A DNA stretch of 64,000 nt from NCBI RefSeq assembly GCF_001623875.1, contig NZ_LWAE01000003.1, positions 310,001-374,000 of the forward strand, given 5' to 3'. The DNA comes from Clostridium magnum DSM 2767 (GTDB lineage: Bacteria; Bacillota; Clostridia; Clostridiales; Clostridiaceae). This document shows positions 1-11,187 of the stretch, piece after piece. The position numbers and the translations under genes are program-made. The notes under the pieces are model-generated. The model was not told the origin of the DNA. It saw only the letters and a program-made list of their open reading frames with translations, and ran no database searches. Numbering within the stretch: the first letter of the stretch is position 1; each line of letters begins with the position of its first letter.

Positions 1-679
1 CCATTTCCCAAGCATCTCCACCGATGTTGTACTCTCCTAATATATTTATAGAATACTTTTTGTGTTCACGAGTTCCAGTTCCGATAATATCATTCATTAC
101 AGTATTATTTGCTATATGGTGGCCTGCAGATTGTGATACACCTTTGTAACCTTCACAGCTAAATGCAAGTACTGGTATACCATAAGTTTTTCTTGCTTCT
201 GCTGCTACAGCGTTTATATCGTCACCTATAAGACCAACTGGACATGTAGCGTATATACCTATTCCTGTAGGATGGAAAAGTTCTACCGCTTCTTTTATAG
301 CTTCTTTTAACTTGGGAACTCCACCAAAAACTATATCGCTTTCCTGCATATCGGTACAAAATACATATTCATTAAAATTTTTACCGCCTTCTTCTGCTTT
401 TGATTTAAATCTTCTTCCGCCCCAAGTATAGAAAGCACAACCTATTGGTCCGTGAGTTATATGCACCATATCTTTAATTGGTCCCATAACAACACCTTTA
501 CAACCTGCATAACAGCATCCTCTTGCTGTTATTATTCCTGGTACTGTTCTAGTATTGGCTTCAATAATTGGATTTGGATCTTCTTCTGTCTTTACAACCA
601 TATGTTTTTTTCTAACTTTATAAGTTTTAGCTGGATATTTTTCCAGAATTTGTTCCATTACTTGTTTCATATCACTCAT
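1..679 (-). CDS. nifD: Nitrogenase molybdenum-iron protein alpha chain, 3' part outside window
   Basis: This encodes the alpha subunit of dinitrogenase, which carries FeMo-cofactor and shares the P-cluster with NifK. About 226 residues are visible. Translation gives the family landmarks TRTVPGIITARGC, a second P-cluster cysteine in THGPIGCAFYTWGGRRF, and CPVGLIGDDI followed by SAGHHIANNTVMNDIIG. The ATG at 679 is preceded by a good GAGGTG site. It begins 21 nt after nifI2 in the conserved nifH-nifI1-nifI2-nifD order. The motifs fit the Mo enzyme of Clostridium better than V- or Fe-only forms. The C-terminal cofactor ligands lie outside the window. Confidence 0.96.
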   Translation of the reverse strand, partial: MSDMKQVMEQILEKYPAKTYKVRKKHMVVKTEEDPNPIIEANTRTVPGIITARGCCYAGCKGVVMGPIKDMVHITHGPIGCAFYTWGGRRFKSKAEEGGKNFNEYVFCTDMQESDIVFGGVPKLKEAIKEAVELFHPTGIGIYATCPVGLIGDDINAVAAEARKTYGIPVLAFSCEGYKGVSQSAGHHIANNTVMNDIIGTGTREHKKYSINILGEYNIGGDAWEM

Positions 680-700
680 TAACATTCACCTCTTCCCATT

Positions 701-1081
701 TTATATTGCAGCTGTTCCTGTTTCGCCAGTTCTTACTCTTGCAACATCTACTACATTGGTAACGAATATTTTTCCATCTCCTGGATTACCAGTACGGTTT
801 ACTTCAACAATGGTGTTTACTACATTTTGAACATCTGCATCGTCTACCAAAATTGTTATCATTCTCTTAGCAACTAATCTATGCATTTCTGTAACTTGTT
901 CTGCAATATTTTTATCCTGTAATTTTTCCTGAAATTCTGTAGTGAAAAAGGAAAAATCCACTTTTCTTTTTCCACGTCCCATTACTTTTCTACAAGTAAA
1001 TGCTGGAAATCCACTCTTTAAAAGAGCTTCTTTTGTTTTTGTAACCATATTCATTCTAATAATAGCAGTAATTTCTTTCAT
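701..1081 (-). CDS. nifI2: Nitrogen regulatory PII-like protein NifI2
   Basis: This is a 126-residue GlnB-family protein. In archaea and clostridia NifI1 and NifI2 form a complex that switches nitrogenase off after ammonia addition by binding dinitrogenase, relieved by 2-oxoglutarate. Visible features are the ferredoxin-like PII start (MKEITAIIRMNMVTKTKEAL), the GRGKRKVDF T-loop base and the C-terminal GDGKIFVTNVVDVARVRTGE signature. The T-loop is longer than in NifI1, as expected for NifI2. It lies 15 nt after nifI1 and 21 nt before nifD, so it is co-transcribed with the structural genes. Confidence 0.93.
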   Translation of the reverse strand: MKEITAIIRMNMVTKTKEALLKSGFPAFTCRKVMGRGKRKVDFSFFTTEFQEKLQDKNIAEQVTEMHRLVAKRMITILVDDADVQNVVNTIVEVNRTGNPGDGKIFVTNVVDVARVRTGETGTAAI

Positions 1082-1096
1082 CTCTATGGCCTCCTT

Positions 1097-1423
1097 TTAT
1101 AGCTCTTTTGAGTTAGAACTTATAGTGTAAGCCTCTTCTACAGGTACTACGAATATTTTTCCGTCTCCAAATGCTCCTTTTTCACCAGTTTTAGCATTTT
1201 TAATAATTATTTTAATTGCATCATCTTTATCTTCATCTTTTACTACTAGCATAATCATTTCTTTTGGTATTTCATCGTAGTAAACTTCGCCTACTTTTAC
1301 CCCTCTTTGTTTTCCTCTACCTACTACATCATATTTTGTGACTGCAGGAAAACCTGCATCACATAATTCAGATAGTACAAATCCTACTTTTTCTGGTCTC
1401 AATATAGCTTTTATCATTAACAT
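1097..1423 (-). CDS. nifI1: Nitrogen regulatory PII-like protein NifI1
   Basis: This is a 108-residue PII-family protein, partner of NifI2 in post-translational control of nitrogenase. Visible are the IKAILRPEKVGFVLSEL opening, the GRGKQRGVKVGEVYYDEIPKEM T-loop region and GDGKIFVVPVEEAYTIS near the C-terminus. Two in-frame ATGs (MLM) sit near a GGAGG site; the second, at 1417, is equally plausible. It is separated from nifH by 150 nt holding a long inverted repeat, unlike the short gap to nifI2. Confidence 0.93.
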   Translation of the reverse strand: MLMIKAILRPEKVGFVLSELCDAGFPAVTKYDVVGRGKQRGVKVGEVYYDEIPKEMIMLVVKDEDKDDAIKIIIKNAKTGEKGAFGDGKIFVVPVEEAYTISSNSKEL

Positions 1424-1475
1424 AAATTGACCTCCTTTATTCTTTGTGTTATAATGTTATTGTAAAACTTTACAT

Positions 1476-1559
1476 AAGTATTACTTTTGTGAAGGCATAT
1501 CTCTCATTCTCGCAAAATGGGGGATATTTTGTTTTTTTGACTTTATCAAAGTAACACTT
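1476..1559 (-). promoter_or_regulatory. Long stem-loop between nifH and nifI1
   Basis: On the minus-strand message an outer 12-bp stem (AAGTGTTACTTT pairing with AAAGTAATACTT, one G-U) encloses an inner hairpin at 1497-1527 with arms ATATC/GATAT and CATT/AATG. No U-run follows, so it does not look like a simple terminator. By analogy with other diazotrophs, where nifH is made in excess, it may be a processing or 3'-end stabilising structure that lowers nifI/nifD expression. That role is inference. Confidence 0.55.
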
Positions 1560-1573
1560 CCTATTCCTATATA

Positions 1574-2407
<834 letters not shown>

Positions 2408-2446
2408 TTATTTTCTGAATTATTTGTTTTATTTGACCTTTTTTAA

Positions 2447-2475
2447 AATATAACATGTTTTTCCTAGATAATCAA
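2447..2475 (-). promoter_or_regulatory. Candidate promoter of the nif operon
   Basis: The minus strand reads TTGATT, 17 nt, then TATATT with an upstream TG (extended -10), about 50 nt before the nifH start. No sigma-54 type GG/GC element was seen in the 380-bp spacer 2393-2772, which is otherwise very AT-rich and holds no gene. Nitrogen-responsive operators could not be identified by eye. Confidence 0.4.
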
Positions 2476-2772
2476 TAACTTTTTATTAAATTATTAATTT
2501 TTTCACTATATTTTTAATAATCTATCAATTTATTTCTGTTGATTTTTACTATTTAACAATACTGAATACATTTTCAACTTATTTTTTCTTCAAATCTAAT
2601 TTTTCTTACAATTTACCTTTATTTTTTAAGTAATTTCTCAAATAAATAGCGTTCTAAATAAATATTTTAGTAATATCCCTTTTTTTCCTAAAAAATTATT
2701 TTTTAATTTTCAGTAACAATTCAGATACTTATTCATATTATAGTAGTGTAGTAAATTTTATGGAGGTATTTC

Positions 2773-3147
2773 ATGAGCGACATTAACTACAAAGACAACA
2801 ATACTGAAGATATAATAGAAAATTACTCCGAGACTGATGATATAAGCAACCCTACTTATCCTATGTCTTACTGTCCTCTATGCAGATATTCAATGCCTAT
2901 GGCAGATGAATATGCTGAATATGACGATCCATATGAGTATGAATATGACGAAGAAGATGATTGGGACCCAGGCTATAGACAGAGACGTCCTAGAAGACGC
3001 AGACGTAGACGTCCATATTATCCTCATCCTTATTATTATCCAAGACCATATTATCCTCGTCCTTATTATCCAAGACCACACTATCCAAGACCATATCATC
3101 CACCATATCATAGATCTATATATGAATGTGAATGTGATGAAGATTAA
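2773..3147 (+). CDS. Low-complexity Arg/Tyr/Pro repeat protein, unknown function
   Basis: This 124-residue protein has a strongly segmented composition. There is an acidic N-terminus, then a CPLC motif (residues 34-37), an acidic Tyr/Glu/Asp stretch, a run of seven arginines around residue 77, and five to six copies of a PYYPRP-type hexapeptide, ending in ECECDED. There is no signal peptide or membrane segment. A GGAGG lies 8 nt before the ATG and a strong terminator follows, so it is a real monocistronic gene. Composition recalls spore coat or other structural surface proteins, but no family was recognised. It is divergent from nifH across 380 bp of AT-rich DNA. Confidence 0.75.
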   Translation: MSDINYKDNNTEDIIENYSETDDISNPTYPMSYCPLCRYSMPMADEYAEYDDPYEYEYDEEDDWDPGYRQRRPRRRRRRRPYYPHPYYYPRPYYPRPYYPRPHYPRPYHPPYHRSIYECECDED

Positions 3148-3159
3148 TTAAAAGTCTCC

Positions 3160-3192
3160 AGCACCAGTTGAAGTATAACTGGTGCTTTTTTA
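3160..3192 (+). terminator. Intrinsic terminator after the repeat protein
   Basis: A 10-bp stem AGCACCAGTT/AACTGGTGCT is followed by a T6 run. Confidence 0.9.
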
Positions 3193-3227
3193 ATAAACCA
3201 AGTAACTGAGCTTGACCCCCTTATTCG

Positions 3228-3256
3228 TTGACAATATTGAGCAAATATAATATTAT
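3228..3256 (+). promoter_or_regulatory. Sigma-A type promoter for the DUF445 gene
   Basis: TTGACA, 17 nt, TATTAT, about 100 nt before the ATG of the next gene. The leader carries no obvious structure. Confidence 0.6.
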
Positions 3257-3357
3257 AACGTTGAATAAAGTAAAACTTCTTCCAATTCTTTAAAGGGGTT
3301 ATAGGTGGAGATTTTTACTGAACTACAGCATAAAAAAATTACTTAAAGGAGGACCAT

Positions 3358-6300
3358 ATGCAATTTGATTTGATAAAAGAAGTTTTAACTGGTTCAATAA
3401 CAGGATATATAACAAATTCTATAGCAATTAAAATGATATTTAGAGAATACGGAGTTGGTAGCTTAAAACTCGGAGGAGTAATAATAAAAACTAGAGAGGA
3501 ATTTATTGATAATATAAGTACTTTAGTTGAAAGAGACATAATTAATCCAGAGACTTTAAAAGAGGAACTATCAAAGGAATCCTTTAAAAATAGCATTGTT
3601 GATTTTGTAGATGATTTTTTAAATCAATCTATTTACGAAAATACTTCTAATTTAAAGCTAAGAGAACTTAATGGTTTTAATTCCACAATAGATAAGACTG
3701 AGAATTACATGAAAATTTATCTTAATCAACACTTACCTAATATTTTTGATGATATTTGTAAGAATATATATTTAAAAGATATCCTAAATAAAAAACAGGG
3801 TGAATACATAAGTGATCAATTGTTTAAATCTATTTTGCATATATTAAACAACAGTGATTTCATTGAAGAAAATGTTAAGGATTTTTATAATGAGAATAAA
3901 AACATAAACTTTGGTGAATTCTTTGGAAATAAACTCTCGGATGTTGTAATCAAAAATCTTGAAGATATACTTAAAAACTTACATATTGACTTAAAAAATA
4001 ATTTCGACAAAGACATGGATGCTGTCTTTGAGAATACCCTCAAAACTTTAGAAATAAATAAAATATTAAGTTCATTGGAAGAAAAACTTTTAGAAAAAAG
4101 TATTATAGATTTAGTAGCTAATGCAGATAATATTAAATTCTCTAAGGGTTTAATAGATAAAATAAAAGATTTTACTGTATCTGATAATGGGAAAAGGCTA
4201 ATAAACAACTTCAGTAAAGAACTACACAATCTTCTAAAAAGCATTGACAAACCTGTTTTAGAGTTGCTTTCTGACGACTTAAAGAGTAATGTAGAAAGCT
4301 TTTTCAAAGATAAATTGCAATATGCTATAAAAGAGATAATACTATGGATAGAAAAAAATAAGGAGGATATAGAGGGTTTAATAGAAAAAGCAATAGATGA
4401 TACTATAAGTTCTATTGATGATGGAATGAAAAAGAACGTTTTAGGTTTAGTTAGAGACAAGTTCTTAAATGACGTAGCTAAAAAATTTGATATAGTATCT
4501 AAAATCACTGATTACCTAGAACAAAATGCCGATATAGATTCTATAAGTAAAGACATAACTCTTATAATAATTAAGTATCTAAGAGAGGAGAAAATATCTG
4601 ATATTATCTATAAATTAGAAAAAAACAAAGTATTTACAGCTGAGAGTCTTAGTAATGCTATAAATTATAACATTGCTAATTATATAGATTATCTACCAGA
4701 GGATTATTTTTCTAGTCTTTTAAATAAAAAGGTTGGAGATATATTTAGTATCAGTTTAGTAAAGTTTTTTGAAAATCATATTAAATATCCAGTACTTGAT
4801 TTATTAAAACATAAATACATATACACAGAAAAAGCTACTAAAACAATTACTGAAGAGCTTATAAAAAATGTTAAAAATATAGACACCCTAAATTTAGGTG
4901 AACTTGTAAGCGATAATTTATTGTCTTCAAATTATGATGCTATTAAAAAATTAGTTATAAAAAATTTACATAGCAATGAAAGCAATATTATAAAATCCAT
5001 TTCTACAGAGCTAGAGAAATCTATAGGTTCACTTAGCTTGTATGATAGCCTAAAGGGTAATCTAAGAGACAACTTGCTTAAGGACTTCATAGAAGAGATA
5101 TCAAATAAGATAGAGCTACTTTTAAAAAATAGTAGAAATATAGATTTGAAACTGTTCTTAGACACAATAAATAGTCTAGATAATATAAAAAGTGAAGCAA
5201 CAAATTTTACACTTTCGACACTGAAGAAAAACTTACCTTACATATTAAATGGGACCATAAAAAAGGCTGTTTCAAGTAATTTGCGTGAATTAAAAGATGA
5301 AGAACTCCAAACAATGATTGAAGAGTTTATGGGAAAGGAAATGAAGCCAATTACCGTAATCGGTGCACTACTTGGAGCCATAGTTGGAATTGGTATGTAC
5401 TTCTTCGATAACTCTGTTACTCAGTATAATTACCTTACAGCTACACTTATTAGTGTGGCAGTTTATGCCTTTGTTGGTTGGCTTACTAACGTTCAAGCTT
5501 TAGAAATGCTTTTTAAGCCTTATTATGAAAAAAGAATACTTGGAGTTAAGATTCCTTTTACACCAGGAGTTATAGTCAGTAGAAAACCTAGGTTTGCAAA
5601 ATCTATGAGTACTTTTGTAGATGAAGAACTATTAAAGAAAAACAGCATGGAAGAATTATTTAATAAGAATGCAGATATTATCCTTAACTCAATTAAAAAT
5701 ACAATTTCAAAGGATAATTATAAATTAGTAGTGGATTTTTTTAATAACCATTCGGAAGCAATTGCTGATAAGAGTTTCAAATATATTAAGAACTCAATCT
5801 ACACTAATAAATATCAAATTGCTACTTCTTTATCTAAGCAAACAAAAACTTTAGCTCTTAGTAAAGTTGATTTCTCAAAAGTTAAAAATAGATTAGAAGA
5901 AGATATTCTACTAAGAATTAAAAATTCCAATCAGTCAGTATATGCAGCATTAGACAATCTGCTAAAAGAAGACATTGAAGTTTTCAAGATAATACCAGAG
6001 AACTTTAAAACATTAATAAAAAAGCAAATCACTGATAAAATTGAGAAAGAAATTAATAATGTAGTAACAGGCATTAATAATAAGGATAAACGAAATGAAT
6101 TATTATTAATGTTATCAACTAAATATGAAGATATAGAGAATAAGTCAGTTAAAGAACTACTTGACCAAGATAACATTATAAAATATCAAGAATATATAAA
6201 AAATATTATAAGCAGTAAAATTACTTCTGAAGACACAAGACTAAAGCTTTTAAATTGGATAGAGGGTATAGCTTCTAAAGAAACTTCTAATGATAAGAAA

Positions 6301-7551
6301 CTAGGCCAATTGTTTGGTGGATTCTTTGTGAAAATAATCGAGAATAATTTTAGTTATATAATGGACAATACCATTAAGGCTATTTTAACAGGCTTAACTG
6401 CTAACCAGAAAGTTATATCAGAAGTTGCCATTACTACTACAAAGGAAAGCTTAAACTTTATTGAATTGATGGGATATAATATGCTGGGTGGAGATGACAT
6501 TGTATCTTCTGTTATAAATAATTTAATAAATGATAAATTTCCTGCATTTATTGAAAGTAAAAAAGATGAACTCAACACAGTATTAGAAAATTTCATAAAC
6601 AATAAAATTTGTAATAGTACTATAGGCAATTTGAATTTATCCCTTCAACAGGGTCAGGTTTTAGAAGTTATCAATAAATTTGTTAATGACGAAAAAAATG
6701 TACAAAGATTAGATCATATGACTGTTAAAATTACTGATAGCTTATTTAATTGGATAACAGATGTTAATTTAAAAGAGTTCTTTGATATTTTGTCGATAAA
6801 TAAACCTGAGGATCTAGTAAATATATTTGAAGATGAAATAGACTTTACAGCTAAAGAATTTATAACCAACATTATTGAAAAAAGGGAAACCCTATCACTT
6901 AAATATACAACCCTTATTTTCAGTGTTTTCGAAAGTATAATTTTATCTAATAAGATTAGTACATTTACAAATGGAATAGATAAAGCTTATGTGGAGAGTT
7001 TATCAGATAGATTAAGCGAATTAATTTATGGTAGTATTTCAATCAAAAATGGCACTAGTGAATTTATAAACCTTTTAGACAAAGACTTGAAAGAAAAAAC
7101 ATTAGAGTATTTACTGGATCTAGATGAGCTTAATAATTGTCTATCCTATTCAATAGAAAAAATCCTAGAAAATGTAGATTGGAATAAGGATACAAAAAGT
7201 GTACTAGAGTCTATATTAACAGATATTATTGGTAAGAAATTAGATATTATTGATGATGCCTCAAAGGAAGCTGTTGTAAAAATAATTCTTACTTCTGTTT
7301 TAGACTCAGCATCAAGAAACTTTTCTAATATAATTAGCTCTGTCGATTTTAGAGGAATTACAGAAAATCAAATTAAGGCTATGAGCCCTAAAGAAATTGA
7401 AGATTTATTTAATTCCTTTGCAAAGAAGTACTTTAATAAATTAAAACTATACGGTCTTGGCGGAGCAATTTTTGGATTACACTGGATTGTTGGTGTTGCC
7501 ACCTTTATACTCTATGCAGGTAATAGTATAAAGAGTAAACTAAAACAATAG
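3358..7551 (+). CDS. Giant double-DUF445 membrane-anchored protein
   Basis: This is a 1397-residue protein. The start (GSITGYITNSIAIKMIF, then VIIKTREEFIDNIS) is the N-terminal signature of DUF445 (YheB-like) proteins, usually about 400 residues. The same signature recurs near residues 665-760 with two predicted membrane helices, GWLTNVQALEMLFKPYYEKR and IPFTPGVIVSRKPRFAKSM. A final hydrophobic helix lies at the C-terminus (GLGGAIFGLHWIVGVATFIL). Between these are long Lys/Glu-rich helical stretches. It therefore looks like a tandem duplication or fusion of two DUF445 units. The ATG follows AAAGGAGGACC. Function is unknown; family members are membrane-associated and some are sporulation-linked. 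Confidence 0.85.
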   Translation: MQFDLIKEVLTGSITGYITNSIAIKMIFREYGVGSLKLGGVIIKTREEFIDNISTLVERDIINPETLKEELSKESFKNSIVDFVDDFLNQSIYENTSNLKLRELNGFNSTIDKTENYMKIYLNQHLPNIFDDICKNIYLKDILNKKQGEYISDQLFKSILHILNNSDFIEENVKDFYNENKNINFGEFFGNKLSDVVIKNLEDILKNLHIDLKNNFDKDMDAVFENTLKTLEINKILSSLEEKLLEKSIIDLVANADNIKFSKGLIDKIKDFTVSDNGKRLINNFSKELHNLLKSIDKPVLELLSDDLKSNVESFFKDKLQYAIKEIILWIEKNKEDIEGLIEKAIDDTISSIDDGMKKNVLGLVRDKFLNDVAKKFDIVSKITDYLEQNADIDSISKDITLIIIKYLREEKISDIIYKLEKNKVFTAESLSNAINYNIANYIDYLPEDYFSSLLNKKVGDIFSISLVKFFENHIKYPVLDLLKHKYIYTEKATKTITEELIKNVKNIDTLNLGELVSDNLLSSNYDAIKKLVIKNLHSNESNIIKSISTELEKSIGSLSLYDSLKGNLRDNLLKDFIEEISNKIELLLKNSRNIDLKLFLDTINSLDNIKSEATNFTLSTLKKNLPYILNGTIKKAVSSNLRELKDEELQTMIEEFMGKEMKPITVIGALLGAIVGIGMYFFDNSVTQYNYLTATLISVAVYAFVGWLTNVQALEMLFKPYYEKRILGVKIPFTPGVIVSRKPRFAKSMSTFVDEELLKKNSMEELFNKNADIILNSIKNTISKDNYKLVVDFFNNHSEAIADKSFKYIKNSIYTNKYQIATSLSKQTKTLALSKVDFSKVKNRLEEDILLRIKNSNQSVYAALDNLLKEDIEVFKIIPENFKTLIKKQITDKIEKEINNVVTGINNKDKRNELLLMLSTKYEDIENKSVKELLDQDNIIKYQEYIKNIISSKITSEDTRLKLLNWIEGIASKETSNDKKLGQLFGGFFVKIIENNFSYIMDNTIKAILTGLTANQKVISEVAITTTKESLNFIELMGYNMLGGDDIVSSVINNLINDKFPAFIESKKDELNTVLENFINNKICNSTIGNLNLSLQQGQVLEVINKFVNDEKNVQRLDHMTVKITDSLFNWITDVNLKEFFDILSINKPEDLVNIFEDEIDFTAKEFITNIIEKRETLSLKYTTLIFSVFESIILSNKISTFTNGIDKAYVESLSDRLSELIYGSISIKNGTSEFINLLDKDLKEKTLEYLLDLDELNNCLSYSIEKILENVDWNKDTKSVLESILTDIIGKKLDIIDDASKEAVVKIILTSVLDSASRNFSNIISSVDFRGITENQIKAMSPKEIEDLFNSFAKKYFNKLKLYGLGGAIFGLHWIVGVATFILYAGNSIKSKLKQ

Positions 7552-7604
7552 CCTTCATATTAATCTTATGGTATATTTTTAAACCTAAAAATTTCTTAAA
7601 TAAT

Positions 7605-7646
7605 AAAGTAGGTTCTTTGATACTTAATCTAAAGAACCTACTTTTT
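7605..7646. terminator. Bidirectional terminator between convergent genes
   Basis: Perfect 14-bp stem AAAGTAGGTTCTTT/AAAGAACCTACTTT with a T-rich tail on the plus strand and a shorter one on the minus strand. It separates the DUF445 gene from the convergent rubredoxin gene. Confidence 0.85.
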
Positions 7647-7648
7647 AT

Positions 7649-8389
7649 TTAAGAAACTTGTACAAATTTGTCTTTAGGCATTCCACAAACCGGACAACTC
7701 CAGTTATCTGATATATTTTCAAATAAAGTTCCTGCTGAAATACCTGAGCCTAGATCTCCGACAGATGAATCATAAATATATCCACATATTGAACATTGAT
7801 ATTTAGGCATATCACCTGTTACCTTTATAGGTTTTTCTGTTTTATCCATACTATCATGCAAATTCATTTGTATTTTGCCACTTTTTATATCCTGATAGTA
7901 CTGATATGACATTTGATCCATATCTTTAAGGACTTCTGCATTTAATACCCTACCAACAAATACTGTGTGAGTTGAAACATCTAACTCTTTCTCAACTTCT
8001 AATTCAAAATATACTGCTGCATTGTCCAAAACTATAGGAACTCCACTTTCCCCTATCTTATATGATATGCCTACAAATTTATCAGTATCCCTCCCAGATC
8101 TAAATCCAAATTGTCCTATAAATTCCATAGGAGTTTCCACAGATAGAACTGAGATGCCTATAACCTTGCTTTTGTGTATGTATTCATTAGTAAGATTTTG
8201 CTTATTAATGCTTACCGCAACCATAAGTGGATCTGACGTTATCTGAAAAACCGTGTTGGCAATCTGAGCATTTTTTTTGCCTTCAGAAACAGAACTTACA
8301 ACATACAACCCATAACTTAACTTATAAAATGCTTTATTATCAATCATAAACTTATCATGCTTACATATATTATTAAATTCTGTAAGCAT
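7649..8389 (-). CDS. High-molecular-weight rubredoxin (flavin reductase-like domain plus rubredoxin)
   Basis: This 246-residue two-domain redox protein has an FMN-binding flavin-reductase-like domain (AFYKLSYGLYVVSS, later GFRSGRDTDKF) at residues 10-170. A rubredoxin domain follows at about 195-245 with the Fe(Cys)4 pairs CSICGY and CPVCGMP. In acetogens the homologue Hrb passes electrons from NAD(P)H or ferredoxin to flavodiiron proteins for O2 or NO scavenging, the likely role here. The start at 8389 is chosen because GGGGAGGGG precedes it; the upstream ATG at 8404 lacks a ribosome site. No flavodiiron gene is adjacent. Confidence 0.88.
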   Translation of the reverse strand: MLTEFNNICKHDKFMIDNKAFYKLSYGLYVVSSVSEGKKNAQIANTVFQITSDPLMVAVSINKQNLTNEYIHKSKVIGISVLSVETPMEFIGQFGFRSGRDTDKFVGISYKIGESGVPIVLDNAAVYFELEVEKELDVSTHTVFVGRVLNAEVLKDMDQMSYQYYQDIKSGKIQMNLHDSMDKTEKPIKVTGDMPKYQCSICGYIYDSSVGDLGSGISAGTLFENISDNWSCPVCGMPKDKFVQVS

Positions 8390-8475
8390 TCCCCTCCCCT
8401 TCATATAATAATTATTTATTCCATATTTAAAAAACTAAATTTTATAAAAATTATATCACTAAATTATAAGATAAT

Positions 8476-8507
8476 ATATAGATTATTTTAAAAATAATAA
8501 TCTATAT
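8476..8507. repeat. AT-rich inverted repeat between divergent genes
   Basis: Perfect 12-bp arms ATATAGATTATT and AATAATCTATAT are separated by 8 nt in the 345-bp divergent spacer 8390-8734. It could be an operator for the rubredoxin gene; no regulator is suggested. Confidence 0.4.
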
Positions 8508-8581
8508 TTTAAGATATTAGTTTTCTGTAACTTTTTATTATATTCACTTCTATAATTAGAATAATGCTTTGTCGTCATTGC

Positions 8582-8610
8582 TTGACAATATTTGTTTGCT
8601 AGTTTATAAT
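8582..8610 (+). promoter_or_regulatory. Perfect-consensus sigma-A promoter for the AEC carrier
   Basis: TTGACA, 17 nt, TATAAT. The spacer shares 13 of 17 positions with the promoter at 27907-27935, including the block CTAGTT just before the -10. Confidence 0.8.
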
Positions 8611-8652
8611 TTTCCTAATAAAATTTGTAAAACTTGCTCGAAAAGTATTCTT

Positions 8653-8699
8653 CATCTTCAAAAGTAGACTAGCATATTTACTAGTTATTTTTAAAGATG
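8653..8699 (+). promoter_or_regulatory. Leader stem-loop upstream of the AEC carrier
   Basis: CATCTT pairs with AAGATG and AAAA with TTTT, closing on ACTAG/CTAGT. It lies between the promoter and the ribosome site AAAGGAG. Function unknown. Confidence 0.4.
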
Positions 8700-8734
8700 C
8701 TTTATAGCGAATATACAAAGGAGATGTCTCTATA

Positions 8735-9655
8735 ATGGAAAATGTAAATACTCAATTTATTTTATCTTTATCAATTATCGCTTTAGGATATATAGTTAAA
8801 AAACTTAATATCATCCATGAAAAAGATGGAGAAGGCATGGCAAGAGTTATATTCAATATTACACTACCATCATTAATTATAAATACCTTTAACTCTATAA
8901 TTCTTGATTTATCATTGATTTTTTTAACCATAGGAGGTTTCCTTTTCGGATTATTAATGTCTTTAATTGGTATTTATGTTTTTAAAAAAGAAGCCAAAAC
9001 TATAAGAGGAACCTTGGCCATGTTAACACCAGGTTTTAATATAGGATTATTTGCCTATCCTCTTGTTGAATCAATCTGGGGAGCTAACGGTGTAAAATAT
9101 TTTGGTATGTTTGATATGGGCAACGCACTAATAGTTTTTGGAGCATGTTATATAATCGCTAGCTATTTCGCTCCTGACCAAGAGCATATTAACTTTAAAA
9201 TCATTATAAGAAAACTACTTACCTCTATACCCCTAATGACTTATATTGTTACGCTTACACTAAATCTATTTGGCTTTCACTATCCTTCAGCAATTATAGA
9301 TATCACTAAAATAATATCAAAAGCAAATGCTCCACTATCTCTTCTTCTTTTAGGTATATATTTAAACTTTTCCTTTGATAAAAGCTATTGGAAAAACATA
9401 TTTAAGATATTATCCTTAAGATATATTATTGGACTAGCTATTGGGACTGTTCTTTTCGTATTGCTACCTTTTGATTCCCTTTTTCGTTATACACTACTTA
9501 TAGGTCTTATATTGCCTATTGGTTCAGCAGTTATTCCTTATGCCATACAATTTAATTATGATGAAAAACTGGTGGGAACTTTATGCAATATTACTATTAT
9601 TGTAAGCTTTATTATGATATGGGCCATCATTTCACTTTTCACAACTGCTAAATAG
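8735..9655 (+). CDS. AEC family transporter (auxin efflux carrier/malate permease type)
   Basis: This 306-residue polytopic membrane protein has about ten hydrophobic helices. Family marks are LGYIVKKLNII with a soluble turn, NITLPSLIINTF (the helix-breaking segment of the transport fold), GFNIGLFAYPLVESIWG and the repeat-two LPIGSAVIPYAIQF. Members of this family in Firmicutes carry small carboxylates such as malate, but the substrate cannot be read from sequence. It is monocistronic with a consensus promoter and a strong terminator, divergent from the rubredoxin gene. Confidence 0.88.
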   Translation: MENVNTQFILSLSIIALGYIVKKLNIIHEKDGEGMARVIFNITLPSLIINTFNSIILDLSLIFLTIGGFLFGLLMSLIGIYVFKKEAKTIRGTLAMLTPGFNIGLFAYPLVESIWGANGVKYFGMFDMGNALIVFGACYIIASYFAPDQEHINFKIIIRKLLTSIPLMTYIVTLTLNLFGFHYPSAIIDITKIISKANAPLSLLLLGIYLNFSFDKSYWKNIFKILSLRYIIGLAIGTVLFVLLPFDSLFRYTLLIGLILPIGSAVIPYAIQFNYDEKLVGTLCNITIIVSFIMIWAIISLFTTAK

Positions 9656-9760
9656 ACTAATCCTGCTTAAGATTATAGTACAAATATACTTTCAATCAGA
9701 ATTGCCTTCTTTGTAAGTTAACTATACGAGTCCTCAATTACGAATTGAAATAACAAAAAT

Positions 9761-9805
9761 AAAAGCTGGAGAGATTACTAAACAAAATCTCTCCAGCTTT
9801 TATTT
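9761..9805. terminator. Bidirectional terminator between AEC carrier and amino-acid ABC operon
   Basis: A 16-bp stem AAAAGCTGGAGAGATT/AATCTCTCCAGCTTTT with T-rich flanks on both strands. Confidence 0.88.
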
Positions 9806-9877
9806 CATACGAGGATTTATAGTTGAAATTTAAATTATCAGCAATATAATTTAAACTTCAGCTCTAAAACCCTATTA

Positions 9878-11186
<1,309 letters not shown>

Positions 11187-11187
<1 letters not shown>

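Noticed and set aside
452..682. Plus-strand ORF of 76 codons at the left end
   Set aside because: It lies antisense to nifD and has the Cys/Phe/Ser-rich composition typical of the complementary strand; no ribosome site or family.
2890..3151. Overlapping ORFs in other frames of the repeat protein
   Set aside because: They arise from the tandem repeat (MIIWSWI-type and IIQDHII-type strings) and have no independent start signal.
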